From the NCBI RefSeq assembly GCF_008180155.1, contig NZ_VSZS01000049.1, forward strand, positions 1 through 39,911: a stretch of DNA of 39,911 nt. The letters run 5' to 3'. The notes under the pieces were generated by a model. That model made no database searches and had not been told where the DNA came from. It saw only the letters and a list, made by a program, of their open reading frames with translations. Shown here one piece after another: positions 32,367 through 39,911 of this stretch. The position numbers and the translations under genes are program-made. Origin of the DNA: Neoaquamicrobium microcysteis. Its GTDB lineage: Bacteria; Pseudomonadota; Alphaproteobacteria; Rhizobiales; Rhizobiaceae. Within the stretch, counting starts at the first letter, position 1; each line of letters opens with the position of its first letter.

Positions 32367-34779
32367 TTTCGATACCTCTTTGCTTGAGCCAGTGGACGGG
32401 CCATTCGTCGCCGTGGTGGACGCGCAGCTCATCGATGCGCTTGATGTCGTCCTTTCCGGACGCGCCGACGAAAGACAGGGTGATCGGCCCGAGGGTCATG
32501 TCGAACAGACGCCGGCCGTCAGGCGAGGCGACGTAATATTCGCGCTTGGGCAGGGCGGTTGCGACGATCTCGATTTGCCGCTCGTTGAGTCCGATGCGCT
32601 CATAGAACTCGCGCGTGCCGCTTTCGCGCGCCGCGCCGTTCGGCAGGCAAATCTTGGTCGGGCAGCTTTCCTTGAGCACGTCGATGATGCCCGACTTTTC
32701 CGCGTCCGAGATTGACTGCGTTGCCAGAACGACGGCGCAATTGGCCTTGCGCAGCACCTTCAGCCATTCGCGGATCTTCTCGCGGAAGGCCGGATGGCCA
32801 AGCATCAGCCATGCTTCATCGAGGATGATGAGGCTGGGAGCGCCGGTTAGGCGCTTTTCGATGCGACGGAAGAGGTAGAGCAGAACCGGCACTAGGTTGC
32901 GGTCGCCGAGGTTCATCAATTCCTCGATCTCGAATGTCTGGAAATACGAGAGGGTCAGGCCATCCTGCTCGGCATCGAGCAGATGGCCCATCGGACCATC
33001 GACGGTGTAATGTCGCAGCGCGTCCTTGATCTCCCGCATCTGCACGCCCGACACGAAGTCGGAGAGCGACCGGCGCGACGTTGCGGCCATGAGTTCGATT
33101 TGCCTGGCGATCGCGTTGCGGTGATCGGGGGTGACTTTCACACCTTGCATCTCGACAAGGGTTTCCAACCATCCGGCCGCCCAGGCCTTGTCGCCATCAT
33201 CTTCCAATTGGGAAAGCGGGCAGAAGGTCAGCGCCTCCCCTGCCCCGACATCATAGTGATCGCCGCCGACGGCGACCGTCAGCGGGTACATCGATTTGCC
33301 CTTGTCGAAAGCGAAGAGCTGGGCGTTTTGATAGCGCCGGAATTGCGTAGCAATCAGCGCCAGAAGCGTCGACTTGCCCGATCCGGTCGGGCCGAAGATC
33401 AGGGTATGGCCCACGTCGCCGGAATGGAGGTTCAGGCGGAACGGCGATGATCCGCTTGCGACCTGCATCAGCGGCGGTGAGCTGTCGGGATAGAACGGGC
33501 ACGGCGCCACCGGTGAGCCCGACCAGACCGAGTTGAGCGGCACCAGATCGGCAAGGTTGCGGCTATTGACCAGCGGTTCGCGGATATTGGCGTACCAGTT
33601 GCCCGGCAAACTCCCAAGGAAAGCCTCGGTGGCGTTCAGGCTCTCGATGCGCGCGGCAAAGCCTTCGGCCTGGATCAGCCGGCGCACGCCTTCGGTTTTT
33701 TCTCGAAGACGCGCCTCGTCGTCATCGAAGATGACGATGACCGGCGTGTAGTAGCCATAGGCGACGAGCTGTGAATTGGCCTCGGCAATGGCGTCCTCGG
33801 TCTCCGCGACCATCGTAGCGGCGTCCTGGTCGATCGCCCCTGAATTGGTCTGGAACAGCTGGTCCATGAACGGCCGCACCTTCTGCAGCCACTTTTTGCG
33901 CGTGCGCTCGAGCCTTTGACGGGCCTCGATCGGATCGAGAAAGACGAAGCGGCTCGACCAGCGGTAGGTGAGCGGCATCAGGTCGAGCGAATTGAGAATG
34001 CCCGGCCAGCTCTCGGCCGGAAAACCGTCGATTGCCACCACGGCCAGATAGCGGTTGTCGACCAGCGGCGAGAGACCGTGGTGGAATTCGGCCGTGACGA
34101 CGAAATCGAGATACATCGGAATGTCGGGCAGGCGAACCGGATGGTTTTCGCCGACGATGCAGAAGCGCGCGAACTGCAGCAGATCGTCGTATTTGGCGAT
34201 ACGGCTGCCGCCGCGTTCCTTGGTCTCCTGTGTGACCATGCGGCGGATCGAGACGACGTTTCCCATATATTGCTCGAATTCGCGGATCGAACGCCGGAAG
34301 TGATCGAGCGCGCGATCGGCAAAGGTGGTCGCGCGGGACTCATCGTCGGAATAGACATATTTGACGAGGCCGGACTTGCGCTTCTCCGGTTCGCGGTAGG
34401 TCAGGATGATGGCGTGCTGGCTCTCGTAGTGCCCGTCCGCAGCCTCGAAGCGCTTGCGCCGTTCGTCATCGATGAGCGCGCTCACCTTGTCTGGGAAGTG
34501 GCAGTTGCCCCGTGCCGGATAGGCCGTCGCCGGCACGCGCACAGCCTCGACCTGGATCATCCAGCCCGATCCGAGGCGGGCGAGAATGGCATTGATCTGG
34601 CGGCTGACCTCATTGCGCTCGAAATCGGTCGAGCTTTCGCTGTCAGGACCGGCGAAGTACCAGCCGGCCATCAGGCTCCCGTCCTTGAGCAAGAGCGTGC
34701 CGTTGTCGATCAAGGCCGCATAGGGCAGCAGATCGGAAAAGGACGGGCCGGTATGGCGAAACCTCTTAAGCGCAACCAT
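32344..34779 (-). CDS. trbE: TrbE, VirB4-type ATPase
   Basis: 811 residues. Walker A GPTGSGKST at 463-471 (LIFGPTGSGKSTLLALIATQ), Walker B SLIILDEAWLMLGHP, and the VirB4 N-terminal domain (about 80-310). It powers pilus biogenesis and substrate passage at the inner membrane. Length is normal for TrbE. The 3' end overlaps trbJ, and the start is two bases from the trbD stop, so all are tightly coupled. Confidence 0.97.
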   Translation of the reverse strand: MVALKRFRHTGPSFSDLLPYAALIDNGTLLLKDGSLMAGWYFAGPDSESSTDFERNEVSRQINAILARLGSGWMIQVEAVRVPATAYPARGNCHFPDKVSALIDDERRKRFEAADGHYESQHAIILTYREPEKRKSGLVKYVYSDDESRATTFADRALDHFRRSIREFEQYMGNVVSIRRMVTQETKERGGSRIAKYDDLLQFARFCIVGENHPVRLPDIPMYLDFVVTAEFHHGLSPLVDNRYLAVVAIDGFPAESWPGILNSLDLMPLTYRWSSRFVFLDPIEARQRLERTRKKWLQKVRPFMDQLFQTNSGAIDQDAATMVAETEDAIAEANSQLVAYGYYTPVIVIFDDDEARLREKTEGVRRLIQAEGFAARIESLNATEAFLGSLPGNWYANIREPLVNSRNLADLVPLNSVWSGSPVAPCPFYPDSSPPLMQVASGSSPFRLNLHSGDVGHTLIFGPTGSGKSTLLALIATQFRRYQNAQLFAFDKGKSMYPLTVAVGGDHYDVGAGEALTFCPLSQLEDDGDKAWAAGWLETLVEMQGVKVTPDHRNAIARQIELMAATSRRSLSDFVSGVQMREIKDALRHYTVDGPMGHLLDAEQDGLTLSYFQTFEIEELMNLGDRNLVPVLLYLFRRIEKRLTGAPSLIILDEAWLMLGHPAFREKIREWLKVLRKANCAVVLATQSISDAEKSGIIDVLKESCPTKICLPNGAARESGTREFYERIGLNERQIEIVATALPKREYYVASPDGRRLFDMTLGPITLSFVGASGKDDIKRIDELRVHHGDEWPVHWLKQRGIENAEALLA

Positions 34780-34781
34780 TG

Positions 34782-35081
34782 TCAGAAAGTCCGCCAGGGC
34801 GTGGAGGTCGGCCGGTAGTAGGGCCGATATTTGATGTGGCGCAGGTAGACGCGGCGCATCAGCGGATCGGCTTTCGCCATCATTCGCAGTAGCCCGACGA
34901 CCACGATCCAGATCACCGTGCCGAGCAGCGCCGACACGGTCGTCAGGACGACGAAGACGAGAATAACCGCGGCGAGCCCGGTCAGGAGCACCAGCTCGCG
35001 GTCAGCCCCAAAGAGCAGCGTCGGACGCGAAAGCGCGCGGTGGATCCGCGCGGTCGCCAGCCGGCTTTCCCTTTCAGCCAT
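34782..35081 (-). CDS. trbD: TrbD, VirB3-type membrane protein
   Basis: 99 residues: [20 protein letters not shown], the typical VirB3/TrbD start, two adjacent membrane segments (about 31-65), and a cytoplasmic basic tail ([20 protein letters not shown]). It is an inner-membrane partner of TrbE in pilus assembly. It overlaps trbC by eight bases. Confidence 0.94.
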   Translation of the reverse strand: MAERESRLATARIHRALSRPTLLFGADRELVLLTGLAAVILVFVVLTTVSALLGTVIWIVVVGLLRMMAKADPLMRRVYLRHIKYRPYYRPTSTPWRTF

Positions 35082-35445
35082 GCGGGGGAACCGCCGGCGT
35101 TTGCTCGTGCGCCTCCAACGGCACGCCGATGGATGAGCCGCTGGAACCGAAGAGACCGACGATTTGCGTTGCGCCGAGCAGGATGCCGGCGACGAGCACG
35201 ATGTAGCAAAGCCGGCGGGCGAAATCGTTCAGCTCGCCGCCAAAGATCAGCATGCCGCCGGCAATGGCGACCGCGGCGAGCGCAATGGCGCCGGCGACCG
35301 GGCCGGTGATGGATTCTTGAATCTGTTCGAGGGGTCCTTCCCAAGGCAGGCCCCCTCCCCCGCCGCTGGCGAGCGCCGGTTCGATCACGACGAGGGATGC
35401 AGCCGCGAGGCCGAGGAGAAGCGTGAGAGCCTTCTTAGACGACAT
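35074..35445 (-). CDS. trbC: TrbC, VirB2-type pilin precursor
   Basis: 123 residues from the ATG at 35445 ([20 protein letters not shown]): long signal peptide to about ALAS, then a Gly-rich stretch and two hydrophobic segments ([20 protein letters not shown] and [20 protein letters not shown]), as in the cyclic T pilin. The precursor is trimmed at both ends and closed into a ring by TraF, which is encoded in the traAFBH operon. It overlaps the end of trbB by 11 bases. Confidence 0.93.
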   Translation of the reverse strand: MSSKKALTLLLGLAAASLVVIEPALASGGGGGLPWEGPLEQIQESITGPVAGAIALAAVAIAGGMLIFGGELNDFARRLCYIVLVAGILLGATQIVGLFGSSGSSIGVPLEAHEQTPAVPPHG

Positions 35446-36418
35446 GAAGATTTCTTCCCTGCATGGATTCCGATTTCGACGCGCCAACCGGCGAGGTGAG
35501 GTATCGCCCGTCGCGAAAGCCTTCGACCTTGAGGATCTCGCGAACTTGGCGCCCGCCGGGCGCGCGTTCGATCGAGACGATCAGATCGACCGCCTCTCCG
35601 ATGACTTCCGGCATCGGCTGGGAGCTGACTTCGGCGACGAGCTGTTCAAGGCGGGTAAGAGCGGCGGCGGCCGAGTTCGAGTGAACCGTCGCGATGCCGC
35701 CCGGATGGCCGGTGTTCCACGCCTTCAAGAGAGTGAGGGCCGCGCCATCGCGGACCTCGCCCACGATGATGCGGTCTGGACGCAGCCGCATCGTCGATTT
35801 GAGCAGACGGCCCATGTCGACCGTATCGGTGGTGTGCAGGATCACATGGTTCTCCGCCGCGCATTGGATCTCGGCGGTGTCTTCCAGGATCACCAACCGA
35901 TGTTCCGGCGTGGTCTCGACCAGCTCCGCCAGGATTGCATTGGTGAGCGTGGTCTTGCCTGTCCCTGTGCCACCAGACACGACGATGTTGAGCCGGTTGG
36001 CGATCGCATCGCGGATCACATCGACCTGTTCGGGTGTCAGGATGTCATCCGCGACATACTGATCGAGCCGGATCAGCATCGAGGCGCGCTTGCGGATCGT
36101 GAACATTGGCGCGGGCGCTGCCGGCGGCAACAAGCCTTCGAAGCGATGCCCCCCAATTGGCAGTTCCCCCGAGATGATCGGCCGGTCCTGGTCGACTTCG
36201 GTCTTGAGGGCGTGGGCGACCTTGCCGATGACGGTCTCGGCGTCGTGGGAGGCCATCCGCCCAGCCGCCGCTATCCCCTGCCCTACCCGCTCGATGAATA
36301 GATTGCCGTCGGGGTTTAGCATCACCTCGACGACCTTCGGATCATCGAGCGCGCTCGTGATCGAGGCACCGAGTGCGTCCTGCAGGCTGAGGATCAGCCG
36401 TCGTGTCGACTCGCTCAT
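35435..36418 (-). CDS. trbB: TrbB, VirB11-type ATPase
   Basis: 327 residues. Walker [10 protein letters not shown] at 149-157 ([20 protein letters not shown]), Asp box [12 protein letters not shown], Walker [17 protein letters not shown] and the late [11 protein letters not shown]. It is the hexameric traffic ATPase that switches between pilus assembly and DNA transfer. First trb gene, 24 bases after traI. Normal length. Confidence 0.96.
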   Translation of the reverse strand: MSESTRRLILSLQDALGASITSALDDPKVVEVMLNPDGNLFIERVGQGIAAAGRMASHDAETVIGKVAHALKTEVDQDRPIISGELPIGGHRFEGLLPPAAPAPMFTIRKRASMLIRLDQYVADDILTPEQVDVIRDAIANRLNIVVSGGTGTGKTTLTNAILAELVETTPEHRLVILEDTAEIQCAAENHVILHTTDTVDMGRLLKSTMRLRPDRIIVGEVRDGAALTLLKAWNTGHPGGIATVHSNSAAAALTRLEQLVAEVSSQPMPEVIGEAVDLIVSIERAPGGRQVREILKVEGFRDGRYLTSPVGASKSESMQGRNLHVV

Positions 36419-36442
36419 GAATCGCCCCCCCGGCTGCTCAGG

Positions 36443-37075
36443 TCAGGCCGCGGCGGCTTCAACAGCGGCCGGGAAAAGGGGGAGGTAGCTCGACGGCCGC
36501 ACCAGCGCGAGACTGGCTTCGTCGGCAGGTAGGAGGCCCGCGACAGCAATGGTATTGCCGACGGGATGTGGAGACCCGAGCCGCTCCAGTGGCCACTTCG
36601 CGCGGGTGAGGATGCGCTCAAACCGAACGTCCGTAACGGTGACGATCCGGTCGAACCCATTGGCCATCGACCATTCGATGATGCCGGCGAACAAGGTGTG
36701 CGTGGCGTCGCGCAGTCCGCTCGCGGAGACAATGCCGCTGCGTTCGGTGTCAATGCAAAAGCGCGAACTCTCGACAACGCTGCTCGATTGGGGCATGCGC
36801 GCAACGTCAGCCAGGAACGGAAATGTCTGACCGAGCATCGTCGGGCCGGTGGACGGAAGCAGCCGGGCGCAACCGATCACCTGACCATCGTGGCCGACGA
36901 GCACGAGGTAGGTCGGATCGAGCTGGTCGTATTCGTCCTTTTCCTGGTTGTGCTCTACGTGGACGTCCCAATCCAACCTGTGCTTGAAGACCCTGGCGCG
37001 CAATTCATGCATGCGCTCGAGCAGACGTTGCTCATTACTTGTTGCCCTCATGCGGCAAATGGCGACGACGCGCAT
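36443..37075 (-). CDS. traI: TraI, acyl-homoserine lactone synthase (LuxI family)
   Basis: 210 residues. All invariant LuxI-family positions are present: Arg26 and Trp36 (ARVFKHRLDWDV), Glu45, Asp47 and Asp50 (EKDEYDQLDP), Arg71 (CARLLPSTGPTMLG), Glu102 and Arg105 (VVESSRFCID). It makes an acyl-homoserine lactone from acyl-ACP and S-adenosylmethionine, the ligand of the TraR-like regulator. AAGGA lies eight bases before the ATG. It heads the trb operon, and the dyad at 37138-37153 is 62 bases upstream, so expression is expected to be autoinduced. Confidence 0.95.
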   Translation of the reverse strand: MRVVAICRMRATSNEQRLLERMHELRARVFKHRLDWDVHVEHNQEKDEYDQLDPTYLVLVGHDGQVIGCARLLPSTGPTMLGQTFPFLADVARMPQSSSVVESSRFCIDTERSGIVSASGLRDATHTLFAGIIEWSMANGFDRIVTVTDVRFERILTRAKWPLERLGSPHPVGNTIAVAGLLPADEASLALVRPSSYLPLFPAAVEAAAA

Positions 37076-37137
37076 GACCCAATCCTTAACCCATTGAATT
37101 GCGGCCTCTTGAATCCCGTACGGCGGCGCACCGCCAG

Positions 37138-37153
37138 CTGTGAAAAGTCACAG
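37138..37153. promoter_or_regulatory. Candidate TraR box 2 (traI/traR gap)
   Basis: CTGTGA-AAAG-TCACAG, a perfect 6-bp dyad with a 4-base centre, midway between divergent traI and traR genes. It is followed towards traI by a hairpin GGCGG-CGCA-CCGCC-like repeat (37121-37135). Related boxes lie at 12031 and 38478. Confidence 0.7.
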
Positions 37154-37285
37154 GGGTTCGATAGTCGTCGCCGTGATAGATAGTGGAGAGTGTCGGGGCG
37201 CGCCGTTGCCGCACTTATGGCTGAATTGCCATGCAACCCGAAATTGCGACTACACGAATTGAGGACGAAATAACCGGAGAGACCG

Positions 37286-37990
37286 TTGCCGAGCGAAGCC
37301 TTCGACCAGTTGCGAGACGCACTAGAAACGGCCCAGGGGATGGCCCCGGTCAAATCCGCGGTGAAGGAATTCGCCGGCCAATTGGGATTTGATTGGTTCG
37401 CCTATCTCTCGGTTTGTGGGCCGGAGATCGACACGTTTTCGACGTACCCGCGCGCATGGCAAGGCCACTACATCAACAAGAAATACGCGATCATCGATCC
37501 GGTGGTGCAGGAAGCCCGCCGCACTGAGCGCTGCTTTGCATGGTCCGAACGCGACCTTGGACGAAAATTGTCTCCGGACCAGGTGCGCTTCCTCGGAGAA
37601 GCCGGGGATCATGGTATCGCATCGGGGATATCTGTGCCCGTGTCGGCCGGGTTCGGCCGGACTGTGTTGTTCACGCTTGCGTCCTCGGATCGGTGTGACA
37701 ATTGCCTGGTGGATTGCCCCTTCCTTGCCGCTTCGGTTGCATCGCACGTGGATGTCTATGCGCGGCGCTGGATGCTCGAGCCAATGCCGGCTATTGCCGT
37801 CAAGCTAAGCCCCAGAGAGCGGCTCTGCCTGAGCTGGATGGCAAAAGGCAAGCGCATGTCCGAAATCGCGCAAATCATCGGTAGCAAGGTCCGGACGGTC
37901 GAGTATCACCTGCAAAATGCTCGGCGGAAGCTCGATGCCACCAACGTCACCCACGCCGTTGCGCTTGCAGTGCGTCAACAGTTGATTTGA
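37286..37990 (+). CDS. traR: TraR-like LuxR-family quorum-sensing activator
   Basis: 234 residues, the same length as Agrobacterium TraR. The autoinducer-binding residues line up with a one-residue shift: Trp58, Tyr62, Asp71, Trp86 and Gly114 (RAWQGHYINKKYAIIDP, CFAWSE, GIASGISVPV). The C-terminal LuxR helix-turn-helix is KLSPRERLCLSWMAKGKRMS to VRTVEYHLQNARRKLDATNV. It binds the TraI product and activates tra, trb and possibly rep genes. The start is a TTG at 37286 with GGAGAG upstream, because the next ATG (37337) would cut into the ligand domain. No traM antiactivator is seen in the window. Confidence 0.93.
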   Translation: MPSEAFDQLRDALETAQGMAPVKSAVKEFAGQLGFDWFAYLSVCGPEIDTFSTYPRAWQGHYINKKYAIIDPVVQEARRTERCFAWSERDLGRKLSPDQVRFLGEAGDHGIASGISVPVSAGFGRTVLFTLASSDRCDNCLVDCPFLAASVASHVDVYARRWMLEPMPAIAVKLSPRERLCLSWMAKGKRMSEIAQIIGSKVRTVEYHLQNARRKLDATNVTHAVALAVRQQLI

Positions 37991-38102
37991 TCTTGTTCGC
38001 CCAGCGGGCCTTTCCGCCTCTGCCTCGTGTAAGTTGTGCTTGCCGGCGGCGAGAGAGTCGACCGCGACGGCGCCTACGCGCCCTAACCTACCCGGCCGGC
38101 CG

Positions 38103-38207
38103 TTTGAGGCACATTGGTTCGATCGCGAGTACATAAAATCGTGCAACGTTGCGCGCGCAATCGCGGCGCTGAAGGACAATTTGGAGCTTCGGCTCAACCA
38201 TGCCTGA
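38103..38207 (+). pseudogene. Possible C-terminal gene remnant
   Basis: The plus-strand frame reads FEAHWFDREYIKSCNVARAI followed by AALKDNLELRLNHA and a TGA at 38205-38207. It has the composition of a real protein C-terminus, but upstream sequence in this frame has no start codon and loses protein character. Family not recognised. Confidence 0.25.
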
Positions 38208-38417
38208 TTGTCACCGACTTCCGGTGCCCACGTCCAATTCATTGGCTGAATCGGTTGGGCGCGAGGGATTCACGTCGGTGACAGTTGCCTCTGCCGAGCA
38301 AGACGATCGACCGTGGGATTGTGGTTGTCTACTCGCTGCCGTTTCCGCCGGTCCATGATCTTTGGGCAACCGTGGGCGCCGTATAGCCGGCTAAGGGTAA
38401 GCGGGTTTCGGGCGAAA

Positions 38418-38456
38418 GTGAGTCGCCGCAATGGAGCGGCAGTCGCGCCGACTCAC
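38418..38456. repeat. 8-bp perfect inverted repeat with inner stem, upstream of repA
   Basis: GTGAGTCG (38418-38425) and CGACTCAC (38449-38456); inside, CCGC (38426-38429) pairs with GCGG (38436-38439). It may be a protein site, a transcription terminator without a T-run or an RNA element. Confidence 0.55.
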
Positions 38457-38477
38457 CCGGTTTGACGCCATCCACGA

Positions 38478-38493
38478 CTGTGAAACTTCTCAG
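38478..38493. promoter_or_regulatory. Candidate TraR box 3 (upstream of repA)
   Basis: CTGTGA-AACT-TCTCAG, dyad with one mismatch, sharing 12 of 16 positions with the perfect box at 37138. TraR activates repABC on Ti plasmids from boxes upstream of repA, so the place is meaningful. It lies 255 bases before the repA ATG. Confidence 0.5.
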
Positions 38494-38692
38494 GGTTCTG
38501 CATGGATCAAGCCAGCGGCACGTGGCATTGAATGTTCTCTCGGAATGGCCAACCGTGGAGTAAGTAAGCGATTGAAAACGCGATGGAAAGCGTAATTGCC
38601 GACGCCGCGGATCCAGACTGTGAGGCTCCGCTGAGTGATCTTATTGAAGTGGACTTGGACGTGTCGTTAAGGTTTCGTTAACCCAAAATCGC

Positions 38693-38720
38693 TTGCCAGA
38701 GAAAAGGAATCGCTCATACT
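38693..38720 (+). promoter_or_regulatory. Candidate repA promoter
   Basis: TTGCCA (38693-38698) and CATACT (38715-38720) with a 16-base spacer, 27 bases before the repA ATG. The GTTAA-N7-TTAAC dyad (38666-38682) just upstream could bind RepA or RepB. Match to consensus is only fair. Confidence 0.35.
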
Positions 38721-38747
38721 GGCGCCAGATTGGCCGAAAAGTCGAAT

Positions 38748-39911
38748 ATGGCGCTATTTTCTCGTTCGGGGGACAAAGCGGAGATGGCATTTCTCCCAAG
38801 TTTTGAGTTTGATGACAAGATCCTCGCCCAAGGGGCCGAGATCTCGCGCAAGCTCGACCAATTGCGCGTCGAGAAGTTTCCGACCGAGGGGCAGAAGACC
38901 CTTCGGCGGTTCTCGATGGCCGAAGTCGCCCACTATCTTGGGATCAGTCCGAACAATCTGAAGCGCCTCCATCTCGAAAAGAAAGGCCCCGAGCCGTTCG
39001 TCGTTACCGGCGGGCGGCGCTTTTACTCGGCCGAGCAGATGACCGAGCTTCGGGACTATCTCGATAAGCACGGGCGCTCGGATTCCAAGAAGTATGTGCC
39101 TTACCGCAAACCCGGCGAAAAGCTACAAGTCATTGCGGTCGTGAACTTCAAGGGCGGTTCGGGAAAGACCACCACAACGGCGCATCTCGCGCAGCACCTT
39201 GCGCTCACCGGTCACAGGGTCCTTACGGTGGACCTTGATCCGCAGGCTTCGCTTTCAGCCCTCCATGGCTTCCAGCCGGAGCTCGACAAGAACCCATCGC
39301 TCTACGACGCGATCCGATACGAGAACCCCGCCCCGGTCGAAGATGTCATCCGCGAGACGAACTTCCCCTTGCTCGATATCATCCCGGCGAACCTTGAGCT
39401 GCAAGAATATGAGTACGAGACGCCGCTTGCCATGCAGTCTCCTTCTCAGGAAGGAAAGCGGTTCTTCACGAGGGTAGCCCGGGCGTTGGATTCGGTCAGT
39501 GAGCGCTACGACGTCGTGGTCGTCGATTGCCCTCCGCAGCTTGGCTATCTGACGCTTTCGGCACTGTCGGCCGCCACCTCGGTTCTGATTACCGTCCACC
39601 CGCAGATGCTGGACCTGATGTCCATGAGCCAGTTTCTGTTGATGCTGGGCAATATCATGAAGTCCATCAAGAATGCTGGCGCGAAGGTCCAGCTGGACTG
39701 GCTGCGCTATCTCATCACCCGATACGAGCCCACGGACATTCCCCAGGCACAGATGGTCGGCTTCATGCAGTCGATGCTTGCCGAGGAGATTCTGAAGAAC
39801 CCCATGCTCAAATCCACGGCTATCTCGGATGCCGGCCTCACTAAACAAACGCTCTATGAGGTCGAGCGATCGAACTTCAACCGCGACACCTATGATCGGG
39901 CGATCGATAGC
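38748..39911 (+). CDS. repA: RepA, ParA-type partition protein of a repABC replicon (3' truncated)
   Basis: 388 residues are present, with no stop before the window end; full-length RepA proteins are about 400, so only the last ~10-20 residues are missing. The N-terminus has the RepA winged-helix segment (LRRFSMAEVAHYLGISPNNL). The ATPase has the deviant Walker A KGGSGKTTTT (VIAVVNFKGGSGKTTTTAHL), VLTVDLDPQASLSALHGFQP and VVVVDCPPQLGYL. It separates plasmid copies together with RepB and represses repABC. The ATG at 38748 (MALFSRSGDKAEMAFLPSFE) is chosen; an ATG at 38784 (MAFLPSFEFDDK) is also possible. repB and repC should follow outside the window. Confidence 0.95.
   Translation, partial: MALFSRSGDKAEMAFLPSFEFDDKILAQGAEISRKLDQLRVEKFPTEGQKTLRRFSMAEVAHYLGISPNNLKRLHLEKKGPEPFVVTGGRRFYSAEQMTELRDYLDKHGRSDSKKYVPYRKPGEKLQVIAVVNFKGGSGKTTTTAHLAQHLALTGHRVLTVDLDPQASLSALHGFQPELDKNPSLYDAIRYENPAPVEDVIRETNFPLLDIIPANLELQEYEYETPLAMQSPSQEGKRFFTRVARALDSVSERYDVVVVDCPPQLGYLTLSALSAATSVLITVHPQMLDLMSMSQFLLMLGNIMKSIKNAGAKVQLDWLRYLITRYEPTDIPQAQMVGFMQSMLAEEILKNPMLKSTAISDAGLTKQTLYEVERSNFNRDTYDRAIDS

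Larger units (their letters stand above)
37991..38747. other. 757-bp repABC leader region
   Basis: No complete gene is supported. A remnant-like coding end (FEAHWFDREYIKSCNVARAI, stop at 38205-38207) lies at about 38103-38207 on the plus strand without an ATG; I cannot name the family. A hairpin GTGAGTCG...CGACTCAC with an inner CCGC/GCGG stem lies at 38418-38456. A TraR-box-like dyad is at 38478-38493, a GTTAA...TTAAC dyad at 38666-38682 and a candidate promoter at 38693-38720. Confidence 0.5.

Noticed and set aside
38666-38682. parS-like centromere site for RepB
   Set aside because: GTTAA-N7-TTAAC is a dyad, but it does not fit the 16-bp GTTNNCNNNNGNNAAC pattern of repABC centromeres.
1-39911. 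Insertion sequences or transposase genes
   Set aside because: No transposase signature or terminal repeats with target duplications were recognised anywhere in the window.

Overview
The window is about 40 kb of GC-rich DNA from an alphaproteobacterial (most likely Rhizobiales/Rhizobiaceae-Phyllobacteriaceae type) conjugative plasmid of the repABC, quorum-sensing-controlled class. The evidence is a complete Ti/pSym-style transfer system (traCDG divergent from traAFBH, a trb mating-pair operon headed by a LuxI-type traI, a TraR-like LuxR regulator) and a repA gene at the right edge that runs off the window. I saw no rRNA, tRNA, CRISPR array or intact insertion sequence.

Layout, left to right. 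1-3902: plasmid accessory genes: a conserved unknown (195 aa), an ArdC-like antirestriction protein, a WGR-domain protein and a DUF736 protein, separated by long non-coding stretches, one of which holds an inverted duplication of about 60 bp. 3918-5734: a two-gene module with a small putative antitoxin and a Fic-domain AMPylase fused to a BID-like C-terminal region, behind a promoter containing a perfect palindrome. 5876-8901: a minus-strand operon encoding a DUF5131/Gp37-Gp68-type protein with a three-Cys motif, its partner TcmP, and an Mrr-like nuclease translationally coupled to TcmP; this looks like an uncharacterised defence or modification system. 9574-18194: traG-traD-traC (minus) and traA-traF-traB-traH plus a small secreted-type nuclease (plus), with the oriT in the 248-bp gap between traC and traA.

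18288-25820 is a defence island inserted between the tra and trb blocks. On the minus strand a WYL/BrxR-CapW-like regulator, a type III-like DNA methyltransferase (Mod) and a helicase-nuclease (Res) form a cassette in which every gene overlaps the next by ATGA. On the plus strand four small genes diverge from it, including a Cas2-like SinR-family protein. A perfect 13-bp inverted repeat fills the shared promoter and is the obvious operator for the WYL protein. The Res subunit ends in a helical extension with an R-x5-H motif of HEPN type.

25916-37075 (minus): a DUF6894 gene, then the trb operon in the order traI-trbB-C-D-E-J-K-L-F-G-H-I plus a lipoprotein gene fused to the operon end. 37286-37990 (plus): TraR-like regulator. 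38748-39911 (plus): repA, truncated by the window end.

How it fits together: TraI makes an acyl-homoserine lactone, which TraR binds. I find three related 16-bp dyads (CTGtGAaaa..CaCAG) exactly where TraR control is expected: the traC/traA-oriT gap, the traI promoter and upstream of repA. This suggests that copy number and transfer are switched on together. TraA nicks oriT, TraG couples the relaxosome to the Trb type IV channel, and ArdC, the Fic-BID protein and the two defence-like loci are cargo that would help establishment in, or manipulate, the recipient and protect the host.
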